A DNA stretch of 9,601 bases. Origin: Burkholderiales bacterium (GTDB lineage: Bacteria > Pseudomonadota > Gammaproteobacteria > Burkholderiales > Burkholderiaceae). Positions 1 to 8,578 of this stretch are shown here, piece by piece (position 1 is the first letter of the stretch; each line of letters begins with the position of its first letter). A program made the position numbers and the translations under genes. Location of the stretch: contig CAHJWV010000684.1 in the NCBI GenBank assembly GCA_903643055.1, positions 1-9,601 of the forward strand, in the 5' to 3' direction. A model generated the notes under the pieces. That model did not search any database and had not been told where the DNA came from. It saw only the letters and a list, made by a program, of their open reading frames with translations.

Positions 1-10
1 CTTGGTTCGT

Positions 11-50
11 GCCATGCCTTGCTCCGCTGATGCAAGGCGCCAATCATGGC
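11..50. repeat. Imperfect inverted repeat at left edge
   Basis: GCCTTGC (16-22) and GCAAGGC (32-38) are perfect 7-base complements around a 9-base loop. Outer arms GCCAT (11-15) and ATGGC (46-50) also pair, with seven unpaired bases on the right side. Neither strand has a T-run after the stem, so a rho-independent terminator is not supported. Function is unknown. Confidence 0.35.
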
Positions 51-593
51 AGAAAATTACTTAAACGAACAGTATTGTGTCAGGTCTTGAGATGGCCTGC
101 AATCAAGTTGCAGACCTTATCCACACTTTGTCATGTCCCATTCACGGCCAACAGCCGCGAAAAGAGCAGTGCTTCGCGCTGCGTTTTCCTGTATCCGCAG
201 TCAGCGAATCACCTGCACGACGTTGGTTTGGTCTTTCGAGCTCACAACATCGTTCCGTGAGCTTTACCCGACTGCTGCCTGAGAAATGTCAAAGTTAACC
301 ATCGAATCAGAACAAGAAGGCTCTGAAGGCTGAGGAGGCCCAACCAACGACTGGAACTTTGATCTCCGGCCAGCGCCAAGAGAGAACGGCTTCATTGCAA
401 CGCAAGCTGGGAGATCTGGGCGCTGGTTACGTCATGTGGCCTGCCGTGATCGACTAATAGCGGACAGGCCGATAGGTCAATTGATTGCTGATTGAAGCTC
501 CAAAGCACGGGGCGGCATGATGCTCGCGGTGTCGCTGAGGCTTGCTTGCTCAACGACTGTCCATCGATGGCGGTGCGGGTCTGTGACAGAGGC

Positions 594-638
594 TGCTGGC
601 GGGCTCATTGGCTGGGCCGCCTGTAAGCCAAGCCAGCA
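594..638. repeat. Nested inverted repeat after the regulator gene
   Basis: TGCTGGC (594-600) pairs with GCCAGCA (632-638), and inside it TTGGCT (608-613) pairs with AGCCAA (626-631). The two stems are contiguous on the right side and separated by seven bases on the left. It lies 60-105 bases beyond the stop of the minus-strand regulator, where the leftward transcript could end, but no T-run follows on that strand. A weak or factor-dependent terminator is possible and not shown. Confidence 0.25.
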
Positions 639-698
639 CCAAGCCCCAGCCCGCAAAGGAAATCAAGTAACGGTCAAGATGAATGGCTTGGGCCAGGC

Positions 699-1457
699 TC
701 AAGTCGTCGTCTGCACATGCAGCCGGCTGGTCTTGCACCGGTGCAGCGCGCGGTAATGTTCCAGCGGTCGGCCATTGGGGCCGTAGGCGATCGACTCGAT
801 GCGCAGCAGCGGCTCCGGGTCGTGCATCTGCAGCAGCTCGCAGGTCTGGGCATCGGGCAGCACCGCGTCGATCCAGCGCTCGGCGCGAACGATGCGCAGG
901 CCGTACTGGCGGCGCAGCACGTCATACAGCGAGCGGTTTTCGAGCCGCGTGCGGTGCAGGCCGGGTGCGAGGTCGGCGGGCACCACAGTCTCGACCAGCA
1001 ATTGCAGCTCGCCATCGACGCTGCGCAAGCGCTTCAGCGCGACCACCAGATCGGCCGCGGCGAGGCCCAGCGAGCTGGCTTCGTGCGGCGTGGCGGCGCG
1101 CTGTTCCTGCCGCAGCACTTGCGTTCGCACGGTGCGGCCCTTGCGTTCCATCTCATCGGAAAAGCCGAGCACCGTCGAGACGAAGTCTTCATCGCGTTCG
1201 CGCGCAGAGACGAATGCGCCTTGGCCTTTGATCTTGTAGATCAGCTGGCTGCGTACCAGATCGGCCAGCGCTTCGCGCACCACGATGCGTGAGATGCCGA
1301 ACTGCTCGCCGAACTCGGCCTCGGTCGGCAGCTTGGTGCCTACCGGCAACTCGCCTTGCAGGATGCGGCTGCGCAGTGCATCGCGAAATTGCGTCCACAG
1401 CGGCGCGCTTGAAGTTCTGTCCAGGGCTGCGGGCGAGGGGGTGCTCAAACTGTTCAC
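699..1457 (-). CDS. GntR-family (HutC subfamily) transcriptional regulator with UTRA domain
   Basis: This 252-residue protein is probably the local regulator of the two divergent arms. Residues ~19-85 form a GntR winged helix-turn-helix: LWTQFRDALRSRI opens it, KLPTEAEFGEQFGISR holds the first helices, then the recognition helix IVVREALADL and the wing KIKGQGAFVS. Residues ~95-248 match the UTRA ligand-binding fold of HutC-type regulators: FSDEMERKG at its start, LLVETVVP in the middle, and PLEHYRALHRCKTSRLHV at the end. The start is GTG at 1457, which overlaps the dehydrogenase stop as GTGA. No Shine-Dalgarno is visible, so translation is probably coupled to the gene before it. UTRA domains bind small metabolites, often sugar phosphates or amino-acid derivatives, so the inducer may be a pathway intermediate. 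Family assignment is firm. Effector and repressor/activator role are inferred. Confidence 0.93.
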   Translation of the reverse strand: MNSLSTPSPAALDRTSSAPLWTQFRDALRSRILQGELPVGTKLPTEAEFGEQFGISRIVVREALADLVRSQLIYKIKGQGAFVSARERDEDFVSTVLGFSDEMERKGRTVRTQVLRQEQRAATPHEASSLGLAAADLVVALKRLRSVDGELQLLVETVVPADLAPGLHRTRLENRSLYDVLRRQYGLRIVRAERWIDAVLPDAQTCELLQMHDPEPLLRIESIAYGPNGRPLEHYRALHRCKTSRLHVQTTT

Positions 1458-3232
1458 GTTGGAAGGGGCATGGGAATCGAATCAGCGGGCAATGATGCAT
1501 CGAAAGACGAGGCTTTGTCGGCAGGCCGGGCAGCAAGGTGGCCGAGGCGAACGCCATGCCGCTCACGCAGCGTGGCAGTGCAGATTTGCTGTTCATCGTA
1601 TCGACGGGCGCGGTCCCAGCCCAGCGCCTCACCGGCCACCTCGGCCATCTCGGCGATCAGTTCATCGGTGACCTGGCCGCGAATGGCCAGCAGCGTGCGC
1701 CGGATCAGCAGGTCGCTCAGATGAACCACACCGGTCTGCTGGCAGAGGTAGCGCAGCTCGGCGGCGGAATAGCCCGGCGCGTGGCGCAAGGGCGTGTCAC
1801 CGCTGGCCGCAAACGATTCGGCCAGTGCGCGCGCCCGCGAGCCATAACGCTCGACCAGATCGCAGGCACGCTGGCGGCTCAGCGCATGGGTGGCGGCAAT
1901 GCGGTCGATGAAGCGCGCCAGCGCGGGCGCGTCGGCCGGCAGCTGCGCGCCGCCGCCAATCGGCAGGCCTTCGGTCGATGCCACGCGGGTTCGCCCCAGC
2001 TCGCGAAGCACGGCGTCGCTGGCCTGCTCGGCCAGCGCGCGGAAGGTCGTCCATTTGCCGCCAACGAGGTTGATGGACGGGATCGCTCGCACGCCCTGCG
2101 GCGGGTCGATGACGACCGAATGGTCGCGCGAGATCTGGCCCGGCTTGTCGGCATCCGATCGCGCCAGCGGCCGCACGCCGACATAGGTGTAGACGACGTC
2201 GCCGTGGCTGAAGGCGAGGTTCGGGAAAGCTTCGCACAACACATGCAGCAGGTAGGTGATCTCGGCCGGGTCGGTCTTGACCTGGTCGGGGTCGTCGACC
2301 GGAATGTCGGTCGAGCCGACGAGCACGCGGTCGAGGAAGGGGTAGACGATGCAGACGCGGCCGTCCATCGCCTCGAAATAAGCCATGCGCCCGTCGAGCG
2401 CCTGGCGCAGTGCCGGATGGTCGAGTACCAGGTGCGAGCCCTTGGTGCCCATCACGCGCGAGCCGTGGCCGCCTAACGCGACGTTCGAGCGGTCGAGCCA
2501 GGCCCCGGTGGCGTTGACCACCGAGTCGGCCGTGACCTGCAGCAGTTGACCGGTGACGCGATCGCGCAGCTTCAGCGCCTGGCCTTCGCAGCCGATCAGT
2601 TCGCAGTAGTTCGACGCGGCCGAGGCCGGCTGATCGCGGCAGGCATCGGCAATCAGTTCGAGGATCAACCATTCAGGGTGCGTGATCCAGGCGTCGAAAT
2701 AGGTGGCCGTCCAACGAACCGAGGCGCGGAACAGCTGCCGGTCGCCCGGCGGCACGCGCTCGATGTGGTGGCCCGGCATGACGCGCTGGCGCCGGCCCAG
2801 CCAGTCATAAAGGCGCAGGCCCAGGCCGACGACGAACAGGCCGCGCGTGCGGGGCGAGCTGCTGATGCCGATGAACCTCAGCAGGCTGCTGAGCAAGCCG
2901 CCGAAGAGGGTCGACAGCGGCACCATCGTCTTCAGCGGGCGGACCAGGTGCGGCGCGTTGCGCAGCAGCCGGTTGCGTTCACGGGTAGCTTCGGCCACCA
3001 GCGAGAACGAACCGTTTTCCAGGTAGCGCAGGCCGCCGTGGATCATGCGTGACGGGGCGCTGCTGGCGCCTGCGGCGAAGTCGCCCTTGTCGATGATCAG
3101 GCAGTCGATGCCTTGCAATGACAGGTCGCGGAACACGCCGACGCCATTGATGCCGCCGCCGACGATCACGGTCGAGAAATGCCGGCCTGCCAGTGCGGCC
3201 GGCCGGACGGGGGGCAGGTCGCGCTCGCTCAT
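1454..3232 (-). CDS. GlpD/EryB-type FAD-dependent polyol-phosphate dehydrogenase
   Basis: This 592-residue flavoprotein resembles aerobic glycerol-3-phosphate dehydrogenase GlpD along most of its length. The FAD Rossmann motif is VIVGGGINGVG (22-32), followed by the GlpD hallmark SSAPSRMIHGGLRYLE (57-72). VNATGAW (239-245), GTKGSHLVL (262-270), STDIPVDDP (307-315), YVGVRPL (350-356) and VGGKWTTFRALAE (390-402) line up with E. coli GlpD. Arg354 and Lys393 fall where GlpD has substrate-phosphate ligands (alignment from memory), so a phosphorylated polyol is the likely substrate. A GlpD-like C-terminal helical domain spans ~487-560, then a ~32-residue tail. It is longer than E. coli GlpD (501), with extra residues near 105-130 and at the C-terminus. 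It would act at the inner membrane, giving electrons to quinone. The start ATG overlaps the kinase stop (ATGA). Pairing with an FGGY kinase suggests an EryB-like role, while plain GlpD remains possible. Confidence 0.92.
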   Translation of the reverse strand: MSERDLPPVRPAALAGRHFSTVIVGGGINGVGVFRDLSLQGIDCLIIDKGDFAAGASSAPSRMIHGGLRYLENGSFSLVAEATRERNRLLRNAPHLVRPLKTMVPLSTLFGGLLSSLLRFIGISSSPRTRGLFVVGLGLRLYDWLGRRQRVMPGHHIERVPPGDRQLFRASVRWTATYFDAWITHPEWLILELIADACRDQPASAASNYCELIGCEGQALKLRDRVTGQLLQVTADSVVNATGAWLDRSNVALGGHGSRVMGTKGSHLVLDHPALRQALDGRMAYFEAMDGRVCIVYPFLDRVLVGSTDIPVDDPDQVKTDPAEITYLLHVLCEAFPNLAFSHGDVVYTYVGVRPLARSDADKPGQISRDHSVVIDPPQGVRAIPSINLVGGKWTTFRALAEQASDAVLRELGRTRVASTEGLPIGGGAQLPADAPALARFIDRIAATHALSRQRACDLVERYGSRARALAESFAASGDTPLRHAPGYSAAELRYLCQQTGVVHLSDLLIRRTLLAIRGQVTDELIAEMAEVAGEALGWDRARRYDEQQICTATLRERHGVRLGHLAARPADKASSFDASLPADSIPMPLPT

Positions 3233-4773
3233 CGCAGCGTCTCTGACAGGTGATTGAAGCTGGGTGCCATGCTGTGAAGGAGTTCGTTGAAGGCCAAGGG
3301 GAAGTCGCGGTGGGCTGACATGTCGTCGCAGCCGGGCTCGACCTGCTCGCGTGGTGCGGGCAGCAGGCTGGCGCCGATGCCGTGATCGCCCTCAGCGCCC
3401 TCGGCGACATCGGCTGCGTGGACTTCACCGCGCCCGCGTTGCGACAGCGCGGCATACAACGCCGCGCCGCGTGCGCCGGTTTCGTCGTCGCCGCAGCGTT
3501 CGACCGGGTGGCCGAGGAAGGAGGCCAGGAGGCGCACGAGGCGCACATCGCGTGCACCCCCGCCCAGCGCCGTGACGCGGCCGGGCGCGCCCAGGCCCCC
3601 GTCATTCAAGCGCATCAGGTGGTGTGCATGCAGCGCGATCACGGCTTCGACGACCGCACGCGCCATGTGCGTGCGGTCGTGGTGGCCCTTCAGGCCGATG
3701 AAGCCGGCCGATGCGCCGGGCGGCGAGCTGCCGCCGTTGATGAAGGGCAGGAAGCGCAGGCCGCCAGCGCCCAGCGGCACTTGCATTGCGCAGTCGATGA
3801 CGGCTTCGGTGCCCGCAAAGCCGACCGTGCGCGCCAGCCAGGCGATGTTGGCCATCGACGACGGGCTGTTTTCCATGTAGAGCCGTCGCGCGGGGTCGCC
3901 GAAGTTGACGATGTTGCCGACCGCCGGCTTCGGCGCGAGCGTCGGGCCGATCACGGCGTTGACGCACCAGGTGCCGAGCACCGCCACCGAATGGCCGCGC
4001 TCCGCGGCGCGCACCGCGGTCATTGATGCCAGCAGGTCGATCGCGCCGGTGGCCACCGGCAAGCCGGCAGGCAGGCCGCACGAGCGGGCTTGTGACACAG
4101 TGAGATAGCCCATCACCGTGCCGCTCGGGCGCAGCGGGGGGAAGACGCCGCCGGCGAAGTCAGGAAGGCCGGCGAGTTCGAAGGCGCGTGACGACCAGCC
4201 GCCGTGCACCAGCGACAGCAGGCCTGCGGTGCTGGCATCGCTGGCGTCGGTCGCGATCTCGCCGGTCAACAGATAAGCGAGATAGTCTTTGGCGAACAAC
4301 AGCCGCTGAACTTCGCCGCGCTGGATGGCATCGGTGCCCAGCAGCTCGGCGGCGATCAGCGTCGGTTGGCCCGACCACGGCTGGCATCCGACTTCATCGA
4401 ACAACTCCGCGCCATGGCGGCGCGTCAGCGCGCGGGCGCGGGCGTTGGCGCGTTGATCGGTCGACGCGACGGCGCAGCCGCGCACCAACTGCTGATTCGC
4501 ATCGAGCGCATACAGGCCCGCGCCATGGCCGGTGCAGCCGATCGCTCGGAGGTCTTGAACGCGCGCACCGAGCTTCGCCGACACCGCGCGCAAGGCCTCG
4601 CCGAGGGCCGACGCGATGGCTTCGCCACTCAGTTCGCAGCCCCCTTCGGGCAGGCGTTGATAAGGCAGTTCGATGCCGGCCACGGCGAGCGCCAGCCCGC
4701 TTCCGGCCTCGAAGGCAACGGCCTTCAAGCTGCTGGAGCCGAGGTCGATGCCGATGAAAATGTGTGATCGCAT
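3229..4773 (-). CDS. FGGY-family carbohydrate/polyol kinase
   Basis: This 514-residue ATP-dependent kinase heads the leftward arm. The N-terminal actin-like fold starts with the phosphate loop IGIDLGSSSLKAVAF (7-21). CTGHGAGLYALD (80-91) and STDQRA (104-109) belong to the substrate site. Asp246 in VATGAIDLLASM (240-251) is the expected catalytic base. The second ATP-binding fold contains GTWCVN (267-272) and TALGGGARD (401-409). Length and these motifs fit FGGY kinases, and the text around 80-145 recalls the L-xylulokinase (LyxK) and erythritol kinase (EryA) branch more than glycerol kinase (my recollection, not an alignment). It would phosphorylate the imported or reduced substrate so that the adjoining dehydrogenase can act on it. 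The ATG at 4773 places the phosphate loop correctly, but it has no Shine-Dalgarno at normal distance and overlaps a putative operator. Exact substrate is unknown. Confidence 0.92.
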   Translation of the reverse strand: MRSHIFIGIDLGSSSLKAVAFEAGSGLALAVAGIELPYQRLPEGGCELSGEAIASALGEALRAVSAKLGARVQDLRAIGCTGHGAGLYALDANQQLVRGCAVASTDQRANARARALTRRHGAELFDEVGCQPWSGQPTLIAAELLGTDAIQRGEVQRLLFAKDYLAYLLTGEIATDASDASTAGLLSLVHGGWSSRAFELAGLPDFAGGVFPPLRPSGTVMGYLTVSQARSCGLPAGLPVATGAIDLLASMTAVRAAERGHSVAVLGTWCVNAVIGPTLAPKPAVGNIVNFGDPARRLYMENSPSSMANIAWLARTVGFAGTEAVIDCAMQVPLGAGGLRFLPFINGGSSPPGASAGFIGLKGHHDRTHMARAVVEAVIALHAHHLMRLNDGGLGAPGRVTALGGGARDVRLVRLLASFLGHPVERCGDDETGARGAALYAALSQRGRGEVHAADVAEGAEGDHGIGASLLPAPREQVEPGCDDMSAHRDFPLAFNELLHSMAPSFNHLSETLR

Positions 4774-4782
4774 GTTATGACA
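4773..4782. promoter_or_regulatory. Putative operator, copy 1 (TGTTATGACA)
   Basis: TGTTATGACA is a near-palindrome (TGT-TATG-ACA, one mismatched pair) and matches exactly the copy at 4861-4870. The GT-N4-AC layout fits the usual GntR/HutC-type operator pattern. It abuts the kinase start codon, sharing its first base, so a bound protein would block early transcription or cover the initiation region of the leftward arm. Binding by the HutC-type regulator of this locus is inference. Confidence 0.55.
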
Positions 4783-4783
4783 T
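4775..4783 (-). other. Two-codon upstream ORF (Met-Ser-stop) before the kinase
   Basis: On the minus strand the leader reads ATG TCA TAA C ATG: a Met-Ser-stop frame that ends one base before the kinase start. AAGGA (4794-4798) is spaced ten bases from this first ATG but twenty from the kinase ATG. Ribosomes could load here and re-initiate on the kinase. This needs a transcript starting upstream of 4798. A start at ~4797, implied by the -10-like box at 4804-4809, would remove most of the AAGGA. It may be chance. Confidence 0.3.
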
Positions 4784-4803
4784 CGTCTACAGATCCTTAC
4801 GGG

Positions 4804-4809
4804 AATATA
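4804..4809 (-). promoter_or_regulatory. Possible -10 box for the leftward arm
   Basis: The minus strand reads TATATT here, five of six matches to TATAAT. The implied start near 4797 would give a leader of about 24 bases before the kinase ATG. No good -35 hexamer lies 16-18 bases upstream (the best is CTTAGA at 4826-4831), so any promoter would be weak or activator-dependent. Confidence 0.3.
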
Positions 4810-4842
4810 GCAGCGTTTCCCCTAATCTAAGTTGGGTGAGCG

Positions 4843-4857
4843 TATCCTATATCCTAT
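4843..4857 (+). repeat. Tandem TATCCTA repeat in the divergent promoter region
   Basis: TATCCTA is repeated head to tail (4843-4849, 4850-4856) and followed by T. The junction creates TATATC (4848-4853), a four-of-six match to a -10 box that would place a plus-strand start near 4860, just before the second operator-like site. TTGGGT (4832-4837) is the nearest -35-like hexamer but its spacing to TATATC is too short. It may be part of the rightward promoter or a protein-binding repeat. Confidence 0.35.
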
Positions 4858-4860
4858 TGC

Positions 4861-4870
4861 TGTTATGACA
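4861..4870. promoter_or_regulatory. Putative operator, copy 2 (TGTTATGACA)
   Basis: This is an exact second copy of the 10-base element at 4773-4782, in the same orientation and 88 bases away. It lies 48 bases before the ATG of the binding-protein gene. Two copies flanking the divergent promoter region, one per arm, suggest joint control of both operons, possibly with looping. The likely ligand is the GntR/HutC protein encoded at 699-1457. That link is inferred from family habits and position. Confidence 0.55.
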
Positions 4871-4885
4871 GCAGCGCGTCGCTGC
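4871..4885 (+). repeat. Short inverted repeat in the binding-protein leader
   Basis: GCAGCG (4871-4876) and CGCTGC (4880-4885) are perfect complements around CGT, directly after operator copy 2 and about 30 bases before the start codon. It could fold as a small hairpin in the 5' leader or be a second protein-binding dyad. With six G/C-rich pairs and a three-base loop it is small enough to be chance. Confidence 0.3.
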
Positions 4886-4906
4886 ACGGTCAAACCCAGG
4901 TGAGAC

Positions 4907-4911
4907 AGGAG
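4907..4911 (+). promoter_or_regulatory. Ribosome binding site of the binding-protein gene
   Basis: AGGAG sits six bases before ATG 4918, an ideal distance. It decides against the in-frame upstream GTG at 4900, which has no purine-rich site before it. Confidence 0.75.
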
Positions 4912-4917
4912 AGCGCG

Positions 4918-5948
4918 ATGAGGAGAGACTTTCTGAAAGCCGCTGCGGCGGCGGGCGCCGGATTTGCGGGCAATGCCGCGCTGGCACAGACGGCGGCGGC
5001 CCCGGCCGGGCTGCGCGGCAACCCGGGCGACGTCTACGTGATGAACGTGATGGTGTCGGGCGTCGAGTACTGGTTCCCGGTCTACGAAATGATGAAACAG
5101 CTGGGGCGCACGCTGGGCGTTCGCACCCGCTACACCGGCACGCCGGAATACGACGTCAACAAGCAGCTGGCCTCGTTCGAGCAAGAGCTGGCGCGCAAGC
5201 CGGCGGGCATCCTGCTGCACCCGATGAACCCCGATCCGTTCATCGAGCCGATCAACCGGGCCGCGGCGATGGGCATCCCGGTCGTGACCTTCGCGGCCGA
5301 TTCACCGAACTCGAAGCGGGTGTCGTTCGTGACCTCCGACAACGAGCGTGAAGGCGCGCAGGCGGCCGATGCGGTGGCCGGCGCGATGAACGGCAAGGGC
5401 GAATACGCCGTGCTCGAGAACCCCGGCCAAGACAACCACGACCGCCGCGTCGCGGCCTTCATCAACCGCATGAAGACCAAGTACCCCGGCATGAAGCTGG
5501 TCGGCCGCGCGGCCAGCAACCAGGACCCGAACAAGGCTTATCAGGCCAGCCTGAGCCTGGCGCAGGCCAACCCGAATCTCGGTGCGCTGTTCATGCCGGA
5601 GGCCAACTCGGCGCTCGGCGCGGCGCAGGCCAAGGTCGAGTCGAAGAAGAACATCAAGGTGCAGTGCTGCGATGTCAACGCGAAGATCCTCGACATGATC
5701 AAGGCCGGCGATGTGTTCGGCTCGGTCAACCCGAACCAGGGCGTGCAGGGCTACATGGGCATGATGATGCTGTTCCTGGCCAAGAACGCGCAGCTCATCG
5801 ACCCGATGAACGATGCCAAGCGCAACGGCCAAAACCCGATGGCCGTGCCCTTTCTCGACAACGGCCTGTCGGTCGTCAGCAAGGCCAATGCCGACGACTT
5901 CTATTGGGACAAGTACCTCGCTCGCCGCGGCACCAAGGGCATCAGCGA

Positions 5949-5952
<4 letters not shown>
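4918..5952 (+). CDS. Periplasmic sugar/polyol-binding protein of an RbsB-type ABC importer
   Basis: This 344-residue protein is the solute receptor of the importer encoded with the next two genes. The N-terminus MRRDFLKAAAAAGAG is a twin-arginine (Tat) signal with a hydrophobic, alanine-rich core, and an AxA-type cleavage site near residues 21-24 (ALA-Q). The mature part looks like a type I periplasmic-binding fold (Peripla_BP_4 / RbsB class): VYVMNVMVSGVEYWFPVY opens the first lobe, KPAGILLHPMNPD (94-106) and GIPVVTFAADSP (119-130) follow. The second lobe has LGALFMPEANSALGAAQA (221-238), KVQCCDVNAKILDMIKAG (247-264) and GSVNPNQGVQGYMGM (268-282), typical of pentose/sugar receptors. ATG 4918 is chosen for its AGGAG site. 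The gene leads the rightward arm and ends in an ATGA overlap with the ATPase. Ligand is unknown; the divergent kinase and dehydrogenase suggest a polyol or short sugar. Confidence 0.92.
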
Positions 5953-7498
<1,546 letters not shown>

Positions 7499-7499
<1 letters not shown>

Positions 7500-8578
7500 T
7501 GTCGATTCTCAAAACAACGGCGGTGACCGAGGCCGGCCTGCTGGCCGCCGGTGGCTTGTCTTCCAGCCTGCCTTCGCGGCAGAGCGCATTCGCAACCGCC
7601 TCCGCACCCGCACCCGCACCCGCGGGATCGGGTGCCCGCCTGATCCGCATGCGCGAGGCCGGGTTGCTGCTGATCATCGCGGTGCTGTGCGTTGCGATGA
7701 GCTTTGCCTCGCCTTATTTCCTGACCTGGGACAACGTGCGGGCGATGCTGCTGTCGTTCTCGATCGAAGGCATCGTCGTGGTCGGCATGACGGTCTTGCT
7801 GATCGTCGGCGGCATCGACTTGTCGGTCGGCTCGGTGGTCTGCTTTGCGATGGTCGTTACCGGCAAGCTGTTCCTGATGGGCGTCGACCCGTGGTCGGCC
7901 AGCCTGGTCGCGATCGCCGCCAGCGCGCTGGTCGGCTCGCTGATCGGCCTGTGCGTCACCCGCATCGGGCTGAACCACTTCATCGCCTCGCTGGCCTTCA
8001 TGGTCATCGTGCGCGGCCTGTGCCTGGCGCTCACGCAGGGCACGCCGCAATCGCTGTTCTCGCTACCGCCGGAGTTCAAGTTCATCGGGCAGGGCAGCGT
8101 GGGCGGCATGCCTGCGGTGATTCTGATCTTCGGCTTCATCGTCGCGGTCAGCGACATCGCGCTGCGCCGCGCGACCTTGCTGCGCAAGGTCTTCTACACC
8201 GGCAGCAACGAGAAGGCAGCGCTCTATTCAGGCATCCGCACCGGCCGCGTGAAGTTCGGTGTCACGGTGCTGTGTTCGGCACTCGCGGGCGTGGCCGGCG
8301 TCATCTATACGGCGCGTTTCGGCGCGGCCACACCGACCTTCGGCGTGGGCATGGAACTCAGCGTGATTGCCGCCGTGGTGATCGGCGGCGCCAGCCTCAA
8401 AGGCGGATCGGGTACGGTACTGGGCGCGGTGCTCGGGCTGGCCCTGTTGTCTGTGGTGACCAGCTCGTTGATTTTGCTCGACGTTTCGCCTTATTGGCAG
8501 GACGTCATCAAGGGCTTGATCTTGCTCGCAGCGGTCACCATCGACCATCTGTTGAACGTCAAGAAAGTGAATCCATGA
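7499..8578 (+). CDS. RbsC-type sugar ABC transporter permease
   Basis: This 359-residue integral inner-membrane protein forms, presumably as a dimer, the channel of the importer (BPD_transp_2 family). The family hallmark GGIDLSVGS lies at residues 104-112, and IGGASLKGGSGTVLGAVLG at 295-313 is the conserved region near the C-terminus. About eight to ten hydrophobic segments are visible, roughly 53-73, 92-106, 111-127, 134-153, 160-180, 204-222, 252-273, 285-298, 305-326 and 336-352. The first ~50 residues are a non-membrane extension ending in an Ala-Pro repeat, longer than in E. coli RbsC (321 residues). ATG 7499 shares one base with the ATPase stop (TGATG) and has AGGAG (7486-7490) eight bases upstream. 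GTG 7496, directly before it, is a less likely start. Its stop overlaps the reductase start as ATGA. Confidence 0.94.
7603..7620 (+). repeat. Hexanucleotide tandem repeat encoding Ala-Pro in the permease
   Basis: CGCACC is repeated three times in a row and gives an APAPAP run at about residues 37-42, just before the first membrane segment. Copy-number change would stay in frame and vary only the length of the cytoplasmic linker. Confidence 0.6.

Larger units (their letters stand above)
1..698. other. Gene-poor, lower-GC stretch downstream of the regulator
   Basis: No gene can be supported here. Base composition is visibly less GC-rich than the operon to the right. Stops are frequent and the longest frames (about 60-85 codons, for example 9-260 and 77-298 on plus) show no recognisable domain. 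Two further plus-strand frames are open without a start codon, 299-457 and an overlapping frame ending near 496. Neither resembles a family I know. A 14-codon frame begins at ATG 46 with AAGG eight bases before it, and is too short to judge. Small inverted repeats lie at 11-50, 97-113 and 594-638. It could be an intergenic spacer, a decayed gene, or the flank of a neighbouring locus outside the window. I see no tRNA, insertion sequence end or CRISPR. Confidence 0.5.

Noticed and set aside
1..14. TGGCACG on the minus strand resembling a sigma-54 -24 element
   Set aside because: The -12 part reads AAG instead of TTGC and runs off the window edge, so a promoter cannot be supported.
46..90. 14-codon plus-strand frame with an AAGG eight bases before ATG
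   Set aside because: Too short to judge, no known leader-peptide features and no gene following that it could control.
97..113. CTGCAA/TTGCAG inverted repeat
   Set aside because: Only six pairs, competes with an alternative pairing AGGTCT (82-87)/AGACCT (112-117), and has no T-run or gene context.
550..738. 62-codon minus-strand frame with a hydrophobic stretch after the regulator
   Set aside because: It begins at a GTG inside the regulator gene in another frame, has no ribosome binding site and no recognisable domain.
5664..5948. Upstream in-frame extension of the ATPase into the receptor gene
   Set aside because: The extra 95 codons overlap the conserved receptor sequence in another frame; ATG 5949 gives the normal family length.
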